Origin: Spirosomataceae bacterium TFI 002
GTDB lineage: Bacteria; Bacteroidota; Bacteroidia; Cytophagales; Spirosomataceae
Assembly (NCBI GenBank): GCA_900230115.1
Contig: LT907983.1
Location: 4,820,774-4,884,773 of the forward strand
Direction: 5' to 3'
DNA length: 64,000 bases
Part shown: in pieces, positions 9,651 to 18,774 of the stretch
Layout: each line of letters begins with the position of its first letter
How positions within the stretch are numbered: position 1 is the stretch's first letter
The notes under the pieces: model-generated
Database searches by the model: none
Told to the model about the DNA's origin: nothing
The model's input: the letters and a program-made list of their open reading frames with translations, nothing else
Translations under genes and position numbers: made by a program

Positions 9651-11060
9651 ATGCGAATTCCAATATTGCTAAGCTTCGTTGTATTATTAGCTCTCAGTCG
9701 TGTTTCGGCACAAGAGAATGTCATTATTATGGAAGACTCCCTTTATAGGATTGAGAATCCCAATAGTGCTAGTAGAGAGATCAGTTCTGCTAAGGAGGTC
9801 ATGGAAAGAGAAACCATTGCTCGGCAATTTCGAATCTTTTTACATGATAAAAAAGCGAAGTTCAGTGATAAAGACTTGGATTGCACGTTAAGTTTGAATT
9901 TTTACATGAATTCTAGAAACGAAGTAACTGCTGCTACATACGATTTTAGTAAAATGAGTTTTGTAGATGGAAAAATGATAAGGCACAAATTCACTTCGGC
10001 AGAGAAAGATAGTTTGGCTCTTATATTGAACCTTCCTGACCTTTTAGAGGAGTTTGCACCAAAAATGATTTTCAAAAGAAAGTACTTGGGAGACCATGTT
10101 CAGTATTTGTATTTTTCATTAAGGAAAGTAAGTGATGGACCGCCGCAAAAAAACAAGCTGGAAGAACTACTTGCTAACGCACAGCCAGATACAATAAAAA
10201 CCATCAATTTAACAGGAATGGAACTGACCGAAGTGCCATGGAAGCAACTGCTGAGGTTTAAAAATGCTGAAAAGCTCAATCTAAATGACAATAAACTAGA
10301 TGCTTTTCCAAAACAAGTACTCAAACTGAAAAAGCTTAAGAGTATAGATATCAGTGGTAATTATTTAAATCAATACAATACTTTTTTCAAAAGGCATAGA
10401 CGACTAGAAGTTCTCAATATTCAAAACAATGGATTTACTAGTTTACCAAAATCTCTTAAAAAACTCAAGAAGGTAAACAACTTAGTCATTGGGAATAATT
10501 CGCTTTATGACATTCAAGAATATAAATTTCACAAGCACAAGAAGCTAAAGGATTTAAACTTTTATAACCTAAACTTAGAAGAAGTTCCAGCTGCTGTTTT
10601 TAAAATGAAAAGGTTGGAGACCTTAGATTTATATTTCAATAATGTTAACTATTTCCCTGCGGAATTAGCCAATTTGAAAAGCCTTAAGGTTTTGGCCGTT
10701 TCTTACAACGACATGTGGAGTTTACCCTCGGTAGTAAATCAATTACCAGAATTGAAAATTATATATGCTCATCATAATCAACTAGATCGTTTGCCAGACC
10801 TTCCTGCTAGTCTTGAGGAGTTAGATATTGGTTATAACCAATACAAAGTATTCCCTAATAATATTGCCAAGCTAGGAAGTTTAAAATTGATAGATTATAG
10901 TAATAACGACTTAACAGATGGTATTTCGACAGATTTATTGCCTCCCAAGTTAGAAAGTTTATTCATTCGTAATAATCCATTTTTTCACGATGAGCGATAC
11001 GAAAAACAAGCTAAATCTTTCATTGAAAAGCTGAAGGGAATGGGAGTAATTGTGAAATGA
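9651..11060 (+). CDS. Secreted leucine-rich-repeat protein
   Basis: A 469-residue protein with a signal peptide (residues 1-20, ending RVSAQ). The N-terminal 160 residues are unrecognised and contain KRKYLGDHVQYLYFSL. From about residue 180 to the end there are roughly a dozen leucine-rich repeats, about 23 residues each, with the pattern LxxLxLxxNxLxxFPxxL, for example LNLNDNKLDAFPKQVL and LDIGYNQYKVFPNNI. Such repeats normally mediate protein binding; no enzymatic domain is visible. It is probably periplasmic or surface-exposed. It is transcribed toward the MerR/dprA pair, which appears to have its own promoter. Confidence 0.85.
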   Translation: MRIPILLSFVVLLALSRVSAQENVIIMEDSLYRIENPNSASREISSAKEVMERETIARQFRIFLHDKKAKFSDKDLDCTLSLNFYMNSRNEVTAATYDFSKMSFVDGKMIRHKFTSAEKDSLALILNLPDLLEEFAPKMIFKRKYLGDHVQYLYFSLRKVSDGPPQKNKLEELLANAQPDTIKTINLTGMELTEVPWKQLLRFKNAEKLNLNDNKLDAFPKQVLKLKKLKSIDISGNYLNQYNTFFKRHRRLEVLNIQNNGFTSLPKSLKKLKKVNNLVIGNNSLYDIQEYKFHKHKKLKDLNFYNLNLEEVPAAVFKMKRLETLDLYFNNVNYFPAELANLKSLKVLAVSYNDMWSLPSVVNQLPELKIIYAHHNQLDRLPDLPASLEELDIGYNQYKVFPNNIAKLGSLKLIDYSNNDLTDGISTDLLPPKLESLFIRNNPFFHDERYEKQAKSFIEKLKGMGVIVK

Positions 11061-11097
11061 AAATTGCTGGTTGTCTTTCATTTTCGTTCTTTCCTTT

Positions 11098-11105
11098 TAG
11101 ATTTG
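11098..11105 (+). promoter_or_regulatory. -7 promoter box for the merR-dprA pair
   Basis: TAGATTTG is an exact TAnnTTTG match ending 22 bases before the ATG of the MerR-like gene, in the gap after the LRR gene. No good TTTG -33 element is seen. Confidence 0.45.
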
Positions 11106-11127
11106 CAATCTCCATTATGCTTGCAGA

Positions 11128-11439
11128 ATGAAACTTTACTACACAACAGAAGAAGTTGCAGGTCACTTTGACATTGCAACCTCCAAAATTCGCTATTACG
11201 TTTCTGAGTTCAACCTCAGAATTAAGAAAAACGGGAAAAATAGTGCCTTTACTTTCAAGGATTTAGAAGCAATTACCGAAATTATTTATTTGCTCGAAGA
11301 AGAAAAATACACCTTGGAAGGGGCTAAGATAAAATTTAAAGCTAAAAGCAGCGAGCGACGTAAAAACGAGGCAATCGTGTTGAGGCTAAAGGGTATTAAA
11401 GAGATTTTGGAGAAAATGAAAGGGGCAAATGTTGAATGA
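11128..11439 (+). CDS. Small MerR-family DNA-binding protein
   Basis: A 103-residue protein with a MerR-type winged helix-turn-helix: YYTTEEVAGHFDIATSKIRY at the N-terminus, then wing residues and a segment FTFKDLEAITEIIYLLEEE. After about residue 75 only a short basic helix remains, so there is no effector-binding domain. It probably binds DNA without a ligand, as regulator or architectural factor. Its end overlaps the start of dprA by 11 bases, implying co-transcription and possibly translational coupling. Confidence 0.8.
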   Translation: MKLYYTTEEVAGHFDIATSKIRYYVSEFNLRIKKNGKNSAFTFKDLEAITEIIYLLEEEKYTLEGAKIKFKAKSSERRKNEAIVLRLKGIKEILEKMKGANVE

Positions 11440-12544
11440 GAATGAGTTATTATATCGACTAGCACTCCGTGAAGCCGATGGAGTGGGAGGGGTCCTGTTT
11501 CGTCATCTCATTAGTCATATTGGGTCAGCAGAAGAAATCTTTAAAACGCCTAAATCAAGGTTATTAAAGATTCCGGGTCTAGGCCCCAACACACTAAAAA
11601 AGTTGAATGATCCTCAATCGCTACTAACGATTGCTGAGAAAAATTTGAAATTGTGCCAAAAGAACAATGTCGATATCATCTCTTTTTCTGACGAGAATTA
11701 TCCTGCCAGACTTAAAAACTTATATGACGCACCTGCAATTCTATTTACGAAAGGCGGTGGTACGCTAGATTTTGGGAGATCGATAGGAATTGTAGGAACA
11801 AGAAAGGCTACCAACTATGGTAAAGACGTTACAGAAGCCATTATTGAGGCTTTGAAACCTTATAACGTTTCTATCATAAGTGGACTAGCATATGGAATTG
11901 ACATTGCGGCTCACAAAGCAGCAATGAAGCATGAGCTGCAAACAATTGCAGTGATGGCAGGTGGAATTGGTATGATTTATCCTGCAGCTCATCGCAAATA
12001 TGCTGAGCAAATAACTGCTGACGGATTACTACTTTCTGAAAATAAATATGATCTTGTTCCTGTTGCACCACAGTTTGTGGCTCGCAATAGAATTATTGCA
12101 GGATTGAGCGATATTGTAATAGTGGTAGAATCAGCTAAAAGAGGTGGTGGCCTCATTACTGCCGAATATGGAAATAACTATCACAGAGAAGTATTTGCTG
12201 TACCCGGTGATGTAGGAAATCCTTATTCAGAAGGGCCAAATAATTTAATCAAAGAAAACAAAGCTCGTATTTATACATCAGTGGATGATATGGTTGAGAG
12301 CCTGAATTGGTTACCTGGAGAGAGCACTGAGCCAGTCAAAAAAGCTATTGATCTAGACCTATCAACATTTAGTGAAGATGAGAGCAAAGTGATTACACTG
12401 CTTAGACAAAAAGGAGCTTATCCAATTGACGAAATTAGTTTTGAAACTAATATTCGCTTGAATAAGCTCGCTTCACTGCTCTTAAATCTTGAATTTCAGG
12501 ATTTGGTAAGAGCTTTACCGGGTAAAAAGTTTGAATTACGATAG
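11429..12544 (+). CDS. dprA: DNA-processing protein DprA
   Basis: DprA binds incoming single-stranded DNA during natural transformation and loads RecA. The 371-residue protein has an N-terminal helix-hairpin-helix region (LLKIPGLGPNTLKKL), the Rossmann-like DprA core with GIVGTRKATNYGKDV, ISGLAYGIDIAAHKAA, MAGG, and the ESAKRGGGLITAEY and FAVPGDVGNPYSEG segments, and a C-terminal winged-helix-like part (YPIDEISFETNIRLNKLASL). It starts inside the MerR-like gene. No com genes are in the window, so competence itself cannot be concluded. Confidence 0.95.
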   Translation: MLNENELLYRLALREADGVGGVLFRHLISHIGSAEEIFKTPKSRLLKIPGLGPNTLKKLNDPQSLLTIAEKNLKLCQKNNVDIISFSDENYPARLKNLYDAPAILFTKGGGTLDFGRSIGIVGTRKATNYGKDVTEAIIEALKPYNVSIISGLAYGIDIAAHKAAMKHELQTIAVMAGGIGMIYPAAHRKYAEQITADGLLLSENKYDLVPVAPQFVARNRIIAGLSDIVIVVESAKRGGGLITAEYGNNYHREVFAVPGDVGNPYSEGPNNLIKENKARIYTSVDDMVESLNWLPGESTEPVKKAIDLDLSTFSEDESKVITLLRQKGAYPIDEISFETNIRLNKLASLLLNLEFQDLVRALPGKKFELR

Positions 12545-12548
12545 TTTA

Positions 12549-13394
12549 TTATTTCAAAACCTCACTCGTTAGTCTTTTCTTATCCCTCAAAATTTCTTCC
12601 ATTTTTCTGAGGTAGTTTTGGGCATCATATAATTCCTGAGAAAGGTCTTCGAGCTGCTTTTCTCTTTGATTTAGCTTAGATGAATCCTTTTTCTCCTTTT
12701 TCTTTCTCTTCACGATTTCTTTTTCAGCCTTACTCAGCTCTTTGTCTAGCTTTTCGATATCAACTTCTTCCTCAGCTTTGTTCGTTCCGGTTAGTTTTTC
12801 TTGTAAAACCGTATTTTTCTCATTGATTAGTTTAGTCAATTCCTCAGGGCTTGCATCTAATCTTTTACCAAGCTTTTCTTGATCTCGAAGGTTCCGTTCT
12901 ATACTTTTCTCAATCTTCTCCTTTTCTTTTAGAGCTAAGTTAGTATTTGACTCCGCCAACTCTAAATCTGCTTTAACAAGTCTTTCTTCTTCGTTTTTAC
13001 GAACCAAGTCATAAAGCCCGTAGATAAACTCTTCTCTTTCATCTGGAGCGACTTCCCCAAGTCCTAGAGACTCAGAATTTCTATTTAGAAAGAAAAAGAT
13101 AAGCCTGTTATACTCTTTATTTTCTTCCAAGTCTACAGCAACTGTGTATACAAGTTCGCTATTACCTAAACCATTCTTTAGGTCCACATATTTAATATCA
13201 TTTCTTTCTCTCAGTTTGCCCATTTCGGAGAGGTACTTATCTATGTCATTCGAGATATCTTTTATGTCTCCCTTTACAAATAGGTAAAATGCGGTTTTGG
13301 GTTCTTCGTTTTCAAGTTCAAGTGAACTAAAGATTTGCTGCCCTTGTGCTGCAAAAGCAAAAAGGGTGATTACAATAAGGTTTAATACTTTCAT
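12549..13394 (-). CDS. Secreted coiled-coil protein of unknown function
   Basis: Not recognised. It has 281 residues with a signal peptide (residues 1-18, ending AAQG). Residues 20-130 form a mixed alpha/beta region without a known motif. From about 135 to the end it is almost continuous charged coiled coil rich in Lys and Glu (for example KEIVKRKKKEKKDSSKLNQ). It is probably periplasmic. It follows the THUMP-like methyltransferase gene by 3 bases, so the two form an operon. It ends 4 bases from the convergent dprA stop. Confidence 0.7.
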   Translation of the reverse strand: MKVLNLIVITLFAFAAQGQQIFSSLELENEEPKTAFYLFVKGDIKDISNDIDKYLSEMGKLRERNDIKYVDLKNGLGNSELVYTVAVDLEENKEYNRLIFFFLNRNSESLGLGEVAPDEREEFIYGLYDLVRKNEEERLVKADLELAESNTNLALKEKEKIEKSIERNLRDQEKLGKRLDASPEELTKLINEKNTVLQEKLTGTNKAEEEVDIEKLDKELSKAEKEIVKRKKKEKKDSSKLNQREKQLEDLSQELYDAQNYLRKMEEILRDKKRLTSEVLK

Positions 13395-13397
13395 TAT

Positions 13398-14582
13398 CTA
13401 GGTTGTTATTTTCGTTGTACTTATGACGATTCTATTAGCTGAAAAGTCACGCGTAAAAATAATGAAATCATTGTCTCCTTCTTTAATTTTGAATTTTTGT
13501 CTTAATACTTCAGGTTTTTGTCCAAAATTTCTTGAAATAATATTGGCTTTAATACCAGTTAATGATTTTGCTATTTTTTTGGAAAAAGGCATGGTGTTCG
13601 TCACAAAGAGTATTCTTCCAGGGAAGTTTGCTATTAATTCGGGCGAGGTAAAAAAATGGGAATTAGGTGCAATTTTCTTAACACTATATTTTTCTGCGAT
13701 TTCACTCCAAAGTCCACTTTTCATTACTGCGGAATTGGGTTCATACAGGTATTTAAGAACTGGAGAATATTCAACCTCAAGATTTCGTTTATTAGTAAGG
13801 GAACATTCAAATATTTCAGGTTGAGAATCTGTAAAATTGATAGTCGAAATCACAATTCCAGACTTAGATTTGCTTTTGTTCGCATAAAAAACCAATTCTT
13901 TAGCATCATTCTTAACTGCAATAATTACTACCTTATACACATATTTGAGCTGAGTAAGGGCCAAATGATGATCAAGCATTGGAGAATATTTTATTATTAA
14001 TTCTTCCGTTTTATCGAAGATGGCGTCCTGTAGTTCAATCAAATTGGGAATGCAGTCTTGAATACTAACCAACTTTACCTTTTGGTCTCCTCGTCTATCG
14101 GGATCTATATAAATAAGATCAACTTTAGGCTTTAGATTGGAAACCAGTTCTTCAGCCGACATATTAAGGCACTCAATATTATCCCTTCCAAGGACTTTGA
14201 AATTATGAGCAACAATCTCTTTCAATGTGGGATTGAGCTCATTATAAGTGTGTTTCTGTGAAATGAGTGATAGGAAGTAGCTGTCAACACCAAACCCTCC
14301 TGTAAGATCCACAGATGATTCTACCTTTAAATCCTTGAATTTAAACTGTGCTGTAATAGGAGTAGAGCATTGTTCTATTGCTTTTATATTCGCTCCTAGG
14401 AGGTTATTCACTGAAGCCCATTCTGGTAATTTGCTTTTTAACTTATGAAGGAATTGGTACTCTTTGACGACCCTTTTTAGGGTTTCAGGATCCAATTTAT
14501 CAGGATTTTGAAGAATGTAGCTGCTAGGGTCTATGTTTTGCAGATTTCTTGCAAGATTATTAATTCGTATCCGATCATCCAT
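13398..14582 (-). CDS. Class I SAM-dependent methyltransferase, THUMP-like family
   Basis: A 394-residue putative RNA/DNA methyltransferase. The Rossmann core carries the SAM-binding motif VDLTGGFGVDSYFLS (about residues 92-106) and a catalytic-site phrase LIYIDPDRRG near residue 155, where DPxR-type motifs sit in this Bacteroidota family. The N-terminal 80 residues are helical. The C-terminal third (KSGLWSEIAEKYSVKKIAPNSH onward) resembles the THUMP-like domain found fused to such enzymes. Its substrate is not established. It is first in a two-gene operon with the coiled-coil protein. Confidence 0.8.
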   Translation of the reverse strand: MDDRIRINNLARNLQNIDPSSYILQNPDKLDPETLKRVVKEYQFLHKLKSKLPEWASVNNLLGANIKAIEQCSTPITAQFKFKDLKVESSVDLTGGFGVDSYFLSLISQKHTYNELNPTLKEIVAHNFKVLGRDNIECLNMSAEELVSNLKPKVDLIYIDPDRRGDQKVKLVSIQDCIPNLIELQDAIFDKTEELIIKYSPMLDHHLALTQLKYVYKVVIIAVKNDAKELVFYANKSKSKSGIVISTINFTDSQPEIFECSLTNKRNLEVEYSPVLKYLYEPNSAVMKSGLWSEIAEKYSVKKIAPNSHFFTSPELIANFPGRILFVTNTMPFSKKIAKSLTGIKANIISRNFGQKPEVLRQKFKIKEGDNDFIIFTRDFSANRIVISTTKITT

Positions 14583-14600
14583 TTTTTAAATGCAATTATG

Positions 14601-14608
14601 TATTTTTG
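14601..14608 (+). promoter_or_regulatory. -7 promoter box for the small secreted protein at 14670
   Basis: TATTTTTG matches TAnnTTTG and lies about 60 bases ahead of the TTG start at 14670, in the divergent gap with the methyltransferase gene. Confidence 0.35.
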
Positions 14609-14669
14609 TATCGTTTTGGAACATAATGTTACAAAATACGTTTACATATAACAGAGTTACTAGAGTTTT

Positions 14670-14963
14670 TTGAAACATTCGATCAACATATTACTGTTTA
14701 TCATATTGACCCCTTTCCTATTCAACGGACAAGGGATCACTAAGATGTTGGTTAAGAAGTTTGCAAATACTACTGTAGTTACACTCACCGAAGAAAATGA
14801 ACACGAAGGATGTGAGGACGAAGTAGAAAGAGACTTGTACGAATTTTGGTTAAAAACCAATTACGTATTTATGGATAAAGTCTTACCAGCTTTTACTTTT
14901 CAGTTCTCCTATTACAAAGAAGTACATAGGGACTTTGACTCTCCACCACCCGATTTAGCTTAA
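14670..14963 (+). CDS. Small secreted protein of unknown function
   Basis: A 97-residue protein with a clear signal peptide (KHSINILLFIILTPFLFNGQ). The start must be the TTG at 14670: an in-frame stop lies at 14661 and the first ATG (14745) would remove the signal peptide. The mature part is acidic, with a single Cys in EHEGCEDEVERD and a C-terminus DSPPPDLA. No family was recognised. It precedes the SulP gene on the same strand, but tandem hairpins lie between them. Confidence 0.6.
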   Translation: MKHSINILLFIILTPFLFNGQGITKMLVKKFANTTVVTLTEENEHEGCEDEVERDLYEFWLKTNYVFMDKVLPAFTFQFSYYKEVHRDFDSPPPDLA

Positions 14964-14974
14964 TCCTTTTTTAA

Positions 14975-15029
14975 GCCTTATTTTATAAGGCCTTGCCATA
15001 TTGTTTTAAAGCCAAGTATAATAGGCTTA
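14975..15029 (+). promoter_or_regulatory. Two tandem small hairpins between the secreted ORF and the SulP gene
   Basis: GCCTTAT at 14975-14981 pairs perfectly with ATAAGGC at 14985-14991 over a 3-base loop. About 20 bases on, AAGCC and GGCTT (about 15010-15029) can form a second weaker hairpin. Neither is followed by a good T-run, so they could be weak terminators or structure in the SulP leader. Confidence 0.3.
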
Positions 15030-15080
15030 ACATAATTGCTGTATGTGGCATTTACATTTTCTTTATTTAATTTTTTATAT

Positions 15081-16652
15081 ATGTCGAAAGAGTCTTCTTT
15101 TAAATATATCGGTAAGGATTTATCCGCCGGTTTAGTAGTTTTTTTAGTGGCTTTGCCATTATGTTTGGGTATTTCTCTAGCCTCAGAGGCCCCATTGTTT
15201 TCAGGTATAATCGCAGGTATTGTTGGTGGTATTGTAGTAGGAGTCATAAGTGGTTCTAAACTTGGTGTCAGTGGACCAGCAGCCGGATTAGCAGTGATTG
15301 TTGCAACTGCAATTAATGATTTTGCAACTTATGAAATGTTTTTAGCTGCAGTTGTAATAGGAGGTATACTACAAATTGGGCTAGGTTTTGTGGGGGCTGG
15401 TAAAATTGCATTCTATTTCCCTTCTTCTGTAATTAAGGGCATGCTTGCAGCAATTGGTATTACCATAATTTTAAAACAAATACCTCATGCTTTTGGAGTA
15501 GATAAAGATCCAGAAGGTGACTTTGAATTCCTACAACCAGATGGAGAAAATACCATCTCTGAGTTATTTAACTTGGGTAATTACATCGGTGGTGCACTCC
15601 TCATTGGAATGGTGTGTTTGGTTTTGTTGATTTTGTGGGATCAAAAATTCATTAAAAGGAATAAGATTTTAAGCTTAATTCCAGGACCATTATTGGCTGT
15701 TGCCGTAGGAATTGGATTGAATAAATTCTTCCCAAGCGATATGAGTTTAGCTGCCTCTCACTTGGTACAATTACCTATCGCATCATCTTTGGAAGAATTT
15801 AAAGGGTTCCTTACATTTCCCGATTTTGGAGCATTTACTAACTTCAAAGTTCTTAAAGTAGGATTTTTAATTGCTATTATTGCTAGTTTGGAAACTCTTT
15901 TATGTGTGGAGGCTACAGATAGGTTAGATCCTCACAAAAATATCACACCAACCAATAGAGAATTAATTGCTCAAGGGGCTGGTAATATGGTCTCTGGTTT
16001 GATTGGAGGTATTCCAGTTACTCAGGTTATTGTAAGAAGTTCGGCAAACATACAGGCCGGTGGACGTACAAAGCTCTCAGCAATATTTCATGGAGTGTTA
16101 TTAATGACCTGTGTTATGTTTATTCCTGATTTACTAAACACTATCCCATTAGCAGCTTTGGCGGCGATATTAATAATGGTAGGTTATAAACTAGCACAAC
16201 CATCATTGTTCAAGAAGATGTATACGGAAGGTCAAGACCAATTTATACCGTTTATTGTAACTATTGTGGCTGTATTATTTACGGATCTCCTTATTGGAAT
16301 TTTGATTGGATTATTGGTAGGATTAGCATACGTTTTATTTACCAATTTCAGATCGGCAATAAAATACAATAGAGAAGGAAACCACCATATAGTGGACTTC
16401 AAGAAGGATGTGTTCTTTTACAATAGAGCTGAATTAATTCAAGTTTTTAGTAAATTGAAAAGTGGTGATAAACTAACACTTGACGGAAGAAATGTCGACT
16501 TCATGGATCATGATATCTTTTTGGCTATTGAAGAATTTGTTCAAGAAGCAGACAAGAAAAACATTGAAGTAGAAGTAAAAGAGATAAGTAGAAAGAAAAT
16601 TACTTTCAGAAAGAAGAATGAATCAAGTGTCAAACTAACGGTAAAATCTTAA
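15081..16652 (+). CDS. SulP-family anion transporter with STAS domain (probable bicarbonate uptake)
   Basis: A 523-residue inner-membrane SLC26/SulP transporter. The true start is the ATG at 15081 (MSKESSFKYIGKDLSAG); the frame could open earlier at a TTG but that adds an unlikely leader. The membrane domain shows the SulP entry motif VALPLCLGISLASEAPLFSG, a GSKLGVSGPAAGLAV segment and about a dozen hydrophobic helices. A STAS domain follows (about 430-510, with SGDKLTLDGRNVDFMDHD). The beta-carbonic anhydrase starts 10 bases downstream, which suggests bicarbonate rather than sulfate as substrate, by analogy with BicA-type transporters; this is inference. Confidence 0.9.
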   Translation: MSKESSFKYIGKDLSAGLVVFLVALPLCLGISLASEAPLFSGIIAGIVGGIVVGVISGSKLGVSGPAAGLAVIVATAINDFATYEMFLAAVVIGGILQIGLGFVGAGKIAFYFPSSVIKGMLAAIGITIILKQIPHAFGVDKDPEGDFEFLQPDGENTISELFNLGNYIGGALLIGMVCLVLLILWDQKFIKRNKILSLIPGPLLAVAVGIGLNKFFPSDMSLAASHLVQLPIASSLEEFKGFLTFPDFGAFTNFKVLKVGFLIAIIASLETLLCVEATDRLDPHKNITPTNRELIAQGAGNMVSGLIGGIPVTQVIVRSSANIQAGGRTKLSAIFHGVLLMTCVMFIPDLLNTIPLAALAAILIMVGYKLAQPSLFKKMYTEGQDQFIPFIVTIVAVLFTDLLIGILIGLLVGLAYVLFTNFRSAIKYNREGNHHIVDFKKDVFFYNRAELIQVFSKLKSGDKLTLDGRNVDFMDHDIFLAIEEFVQEADKKNIEVEVKEISRKKITFRKKNESSVKLTVKS

Positions 16653-16662
16653 ATAGAAATTT

Positions 16663-17319
16663 ATGGAATCATATAAAAAACTTTTAGCAGAAAATAAAAG
16701 GTGGGCAGAAGCACAAGCTTTGGTAGATCCAATGTTCTTCACTCAAATGGCAGCAGGTCAAAGTCCTGAGTTTTTGTGGATAGGTTGTGCAGATAGTCGT
16801 GCTCCTGCAGATAAAATCACCAATACTCAACCAGGGCAAATCTTTGTACATAGAAATGTTGCGAACCTTGTCCTTCACAATGACTTCAATATGCTAAGTG
16901 TGTTGCAATACGCTGTTGAGGTACTCAAAGTGAAGCACATTATGGTTGTGGGTCATTATGGCTGTGGTGGAGTAAAAGCTTCTATGTCAAATGATGATTT
17001 AGGACTTATCAATAAGTGGGTGCGTAACATCAAGGATGTTTACCAAAAACATAATGACGAGCTTGAAGCAATCGAAGATGAAACTGCTAAAACAAATAGA
17101 CTTTGCGAATTAAACGTGGTAGAGCAAACACGTAATTTGGTTAAAACTACAATTGTTCAAAAAGCTTGGGCAAATGGACATAAGGTTCATATACACGGAT
17201 GGATTTTGCAATTAGACTCAGGTTTAATTAAGCAAATCTTTGAAGTGGCACCTGGTGATTTATCAGTAGTAGAGCCTATTTACAGGTACAATATTACGCC
17301 AACAGAGAAAGAGAGTTAA
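16663..17319 (+). CDS. can: Beta-class carbonic anhydrase
   Basis: Interconverts CO2 and bicarbonate in the cytoplasm. The 218 residues contain all zinc-site residues of the beta class: Cys42 and the Asp44/Arg46 dyad in GCADSRAP, then His98 and Cys101 in HYGCGG. It lies 10 bases after the SulP gene on the same strand, so the pair is very probably co-transcribed and functionally linked in inorganic carbon handling. A strong bidirectional hairpin follows the gene. Confidence 0.95.
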   Translation: MESYKKLLAENKRWAEAQALVDPMFFTQMAAGQSPEFLWIGCADSRAPADKITNTQPGQIFVHRNVANLVLHNDFNMLSVLQYAVEVLKVKHIMVVGHYGCGGVKASMSNDDLGLINKWVRNIKDVYQKHNDELEAIEDETAKTNRLCELNVVEQTRNLVKTTIVQKAWANGHKVHIHGWILQLDSGLIKQIFEVAPGDLSVVEPIYRYNITPTEKES

Positions 17320-17345
17320 TATTCATTAACTCATATTAGGTAACT

Positions 17346-17378
17346 AAAAAAGAGAGGTCACATGTGGCTTCTCTTTTT
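17346..17378. terminator. Bidirectional terminator between can and the TolC gene
   Basis: An A-rich left flank and T-rich right flank (AAAAAAGAGAGG... and ...TTCTCTTTTT) enclose a stem with the inner core GTCACA/TGTGGC. The long stem with A/T tails on both sides suits convergent genes; it reaches into the TolC-family stop codon at 17377. Confidence 0.75.
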
Positions 17379-18774
17379 AGTTTATAGTATCTAAACCTGC
17401 TGCATATACTAAAGAAGCAACCGCCTTTTCGTATTTTGATTTTAACTCTTCTAGTTTAAGTTTTATTTCCAAAAGCTTGTTCTCTCTACTATTAATTAGG
17501 AAAAGGGAGCTTTCTCCAATTGAGAACTTCATTTTTTCGGCATCCAAAAGTACTTGTTGCATTTCCGCAGCTTCTCCCTGTATGCTAATAACATTTTCTA
17601 AATTCTTTGCTTGATTGTAGGCAATATAGACATCGTTTAGTATTTCTCTAGAAAGCTGTCTTCTCTCAAGTTCGTTTGATATTTGCTTGATTTTCACTTG
17701 TTGAAGTTTTCCTCGCTCTTTTCTCAGAAAAAGTGGAATTGAGAAATCAACACCAAGTTTATGGTTACTATTTAATAAACTATAGTCTCCGAAAGAGTAC
17801 TTAGGGGTATCAAGGTATCCAAAACTTAAATCTAGTTGAGGCTTAAAGGCTTCCTTTGCTAATCGTTCCTGTACCTGGATTTGCTCATACTTAAAATTGA
17901 GTTTAGTAATCTCAGGATGATTATTTTTAGCCTGTTCTACAAAAAGATTAAGCTTTTCCTCATTAAGTATAAAAGATGGGATAGAAGGCGGAATGAAGTT
18001 CTCGGGAATTTCAAGTGGTACGTCATTTTGATCCCACAAATAATTAGAAAGAATAAGAGAAGAATTACGAAAGTCAATTAAGGCATTTTGAACATCGACT
18101 TCTCGAGTTTGCAAAGTTATTTTTGCTTCTACAGAATCTATAGGGGCTTTTTCGCCAACTTGTGCTTGAGATTTAACAAATTGAAAACGATTTTTTGCGA
18201 GTTCATATGCTTCAGACTGAATCTTTAATGCCTGGTATTTTAGATACCATTCCCAATAATCTTTTGCACCAGCGAAGACTATTTTATTAACCATCTTTCG
18301 CTGTTCTGCAACAGAGATGTTTTGGTAAATTTTTGATTGTAATAGGGTGCTTCTCCTATTTTCCATCAAAAGACCTTTTCCTACTGGAACACTAAACCCC
18401 GTAAATGTTTGTAAAGCGGACAATTCTGGATTAAGTCTATCTCCAGTATTTTGTTCTCTTTCTACTTTAAAGTCTATTCCTGCCCATATAGGCACTTTTA
18501 ATTGCGAAATCCAATGATTGTAGTAATCTTGACCACCTATCGATTTTCGATCAAAGTTAGATTCCAATTTTGGGTCAAATCCACCTCTTGCCATTAATAG
18601 ATCGGCCTGAGCATAATCTACTTCAAGCCCAGCCATTTTCACCACAGGGTGGTTTTTGATTAGCAGCGTATAAAAGTCTATATAGCTTAATAACGTCGTA
18701 TCAGCTACTTGTGCATTGGTGCTTATTGAAGTAAATGCCACCAAAACCCATATATATATTAGCCTTTTTGTCAT
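17377..18774 (-). CDS. TolC-family outer-membrane efflux protein
   Basis: A 465-residue outer-membrane channel component with a signal peptide (residues 1-21, ending TNAQ) and the long alternating helices and internal duplication of the OEP/TolC family, for example YEQIQVQERLAKEAFKPQLDLSFG near residue 300. It is the last gene of a three-gene operon with the adaptor and ABC genes; its start overlaps the adaptor stop by 4 bases. Together they would form a tripartite type I-style exporter or efflux complex. Confidence 0.9.
   Translation of the reverse strand: MTKRLIYIWVLVAFTSISTNAQVADTTLLSYIDFYTLLIKNHPVVKMAGLEVDYAQADLLMARGGFDPKLESNFDRKSIGGQDYYNHWISQLKVPIWAGIDFKVEREQNTGDRLNPELSALQTFTGFSVPVGKGLLMENRRSTLLQSKIYQNISVAEQRKMVNKIVFAGAKDYWEWYLKYQALKIQSEAYELAKNRFQFVKSQAQVGEKAPIDSVEAKITLQTREVDVQNALIDFRNSSLILSNYLWDQNDVPLEIPENFIPPSIPSFILNEEKLNLFVEQAKNNHPEITKLNFKYEQIQVQERLAKEAFKPQLDLSFGYLDTPKYSFGDYSLLNSNHKLGVDFSIPLFLRKERGKLQQVKIKQISNELERRQLSREILNDVYIAYNQAKNLENVISIQGEAAEMQQVLLDAEKMKFSIGESSLFLINSRENKLLEIKLKLEELKSKYEKAVASLVYAAGLDTIN

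Noticed and set aside
13423-13824. A 133-codon plus-strand frame inside the THUMP-like methyltransferase gene
   Set aside because: It is antisense to a gene with clear motifs and has no recognisable feature of its own.
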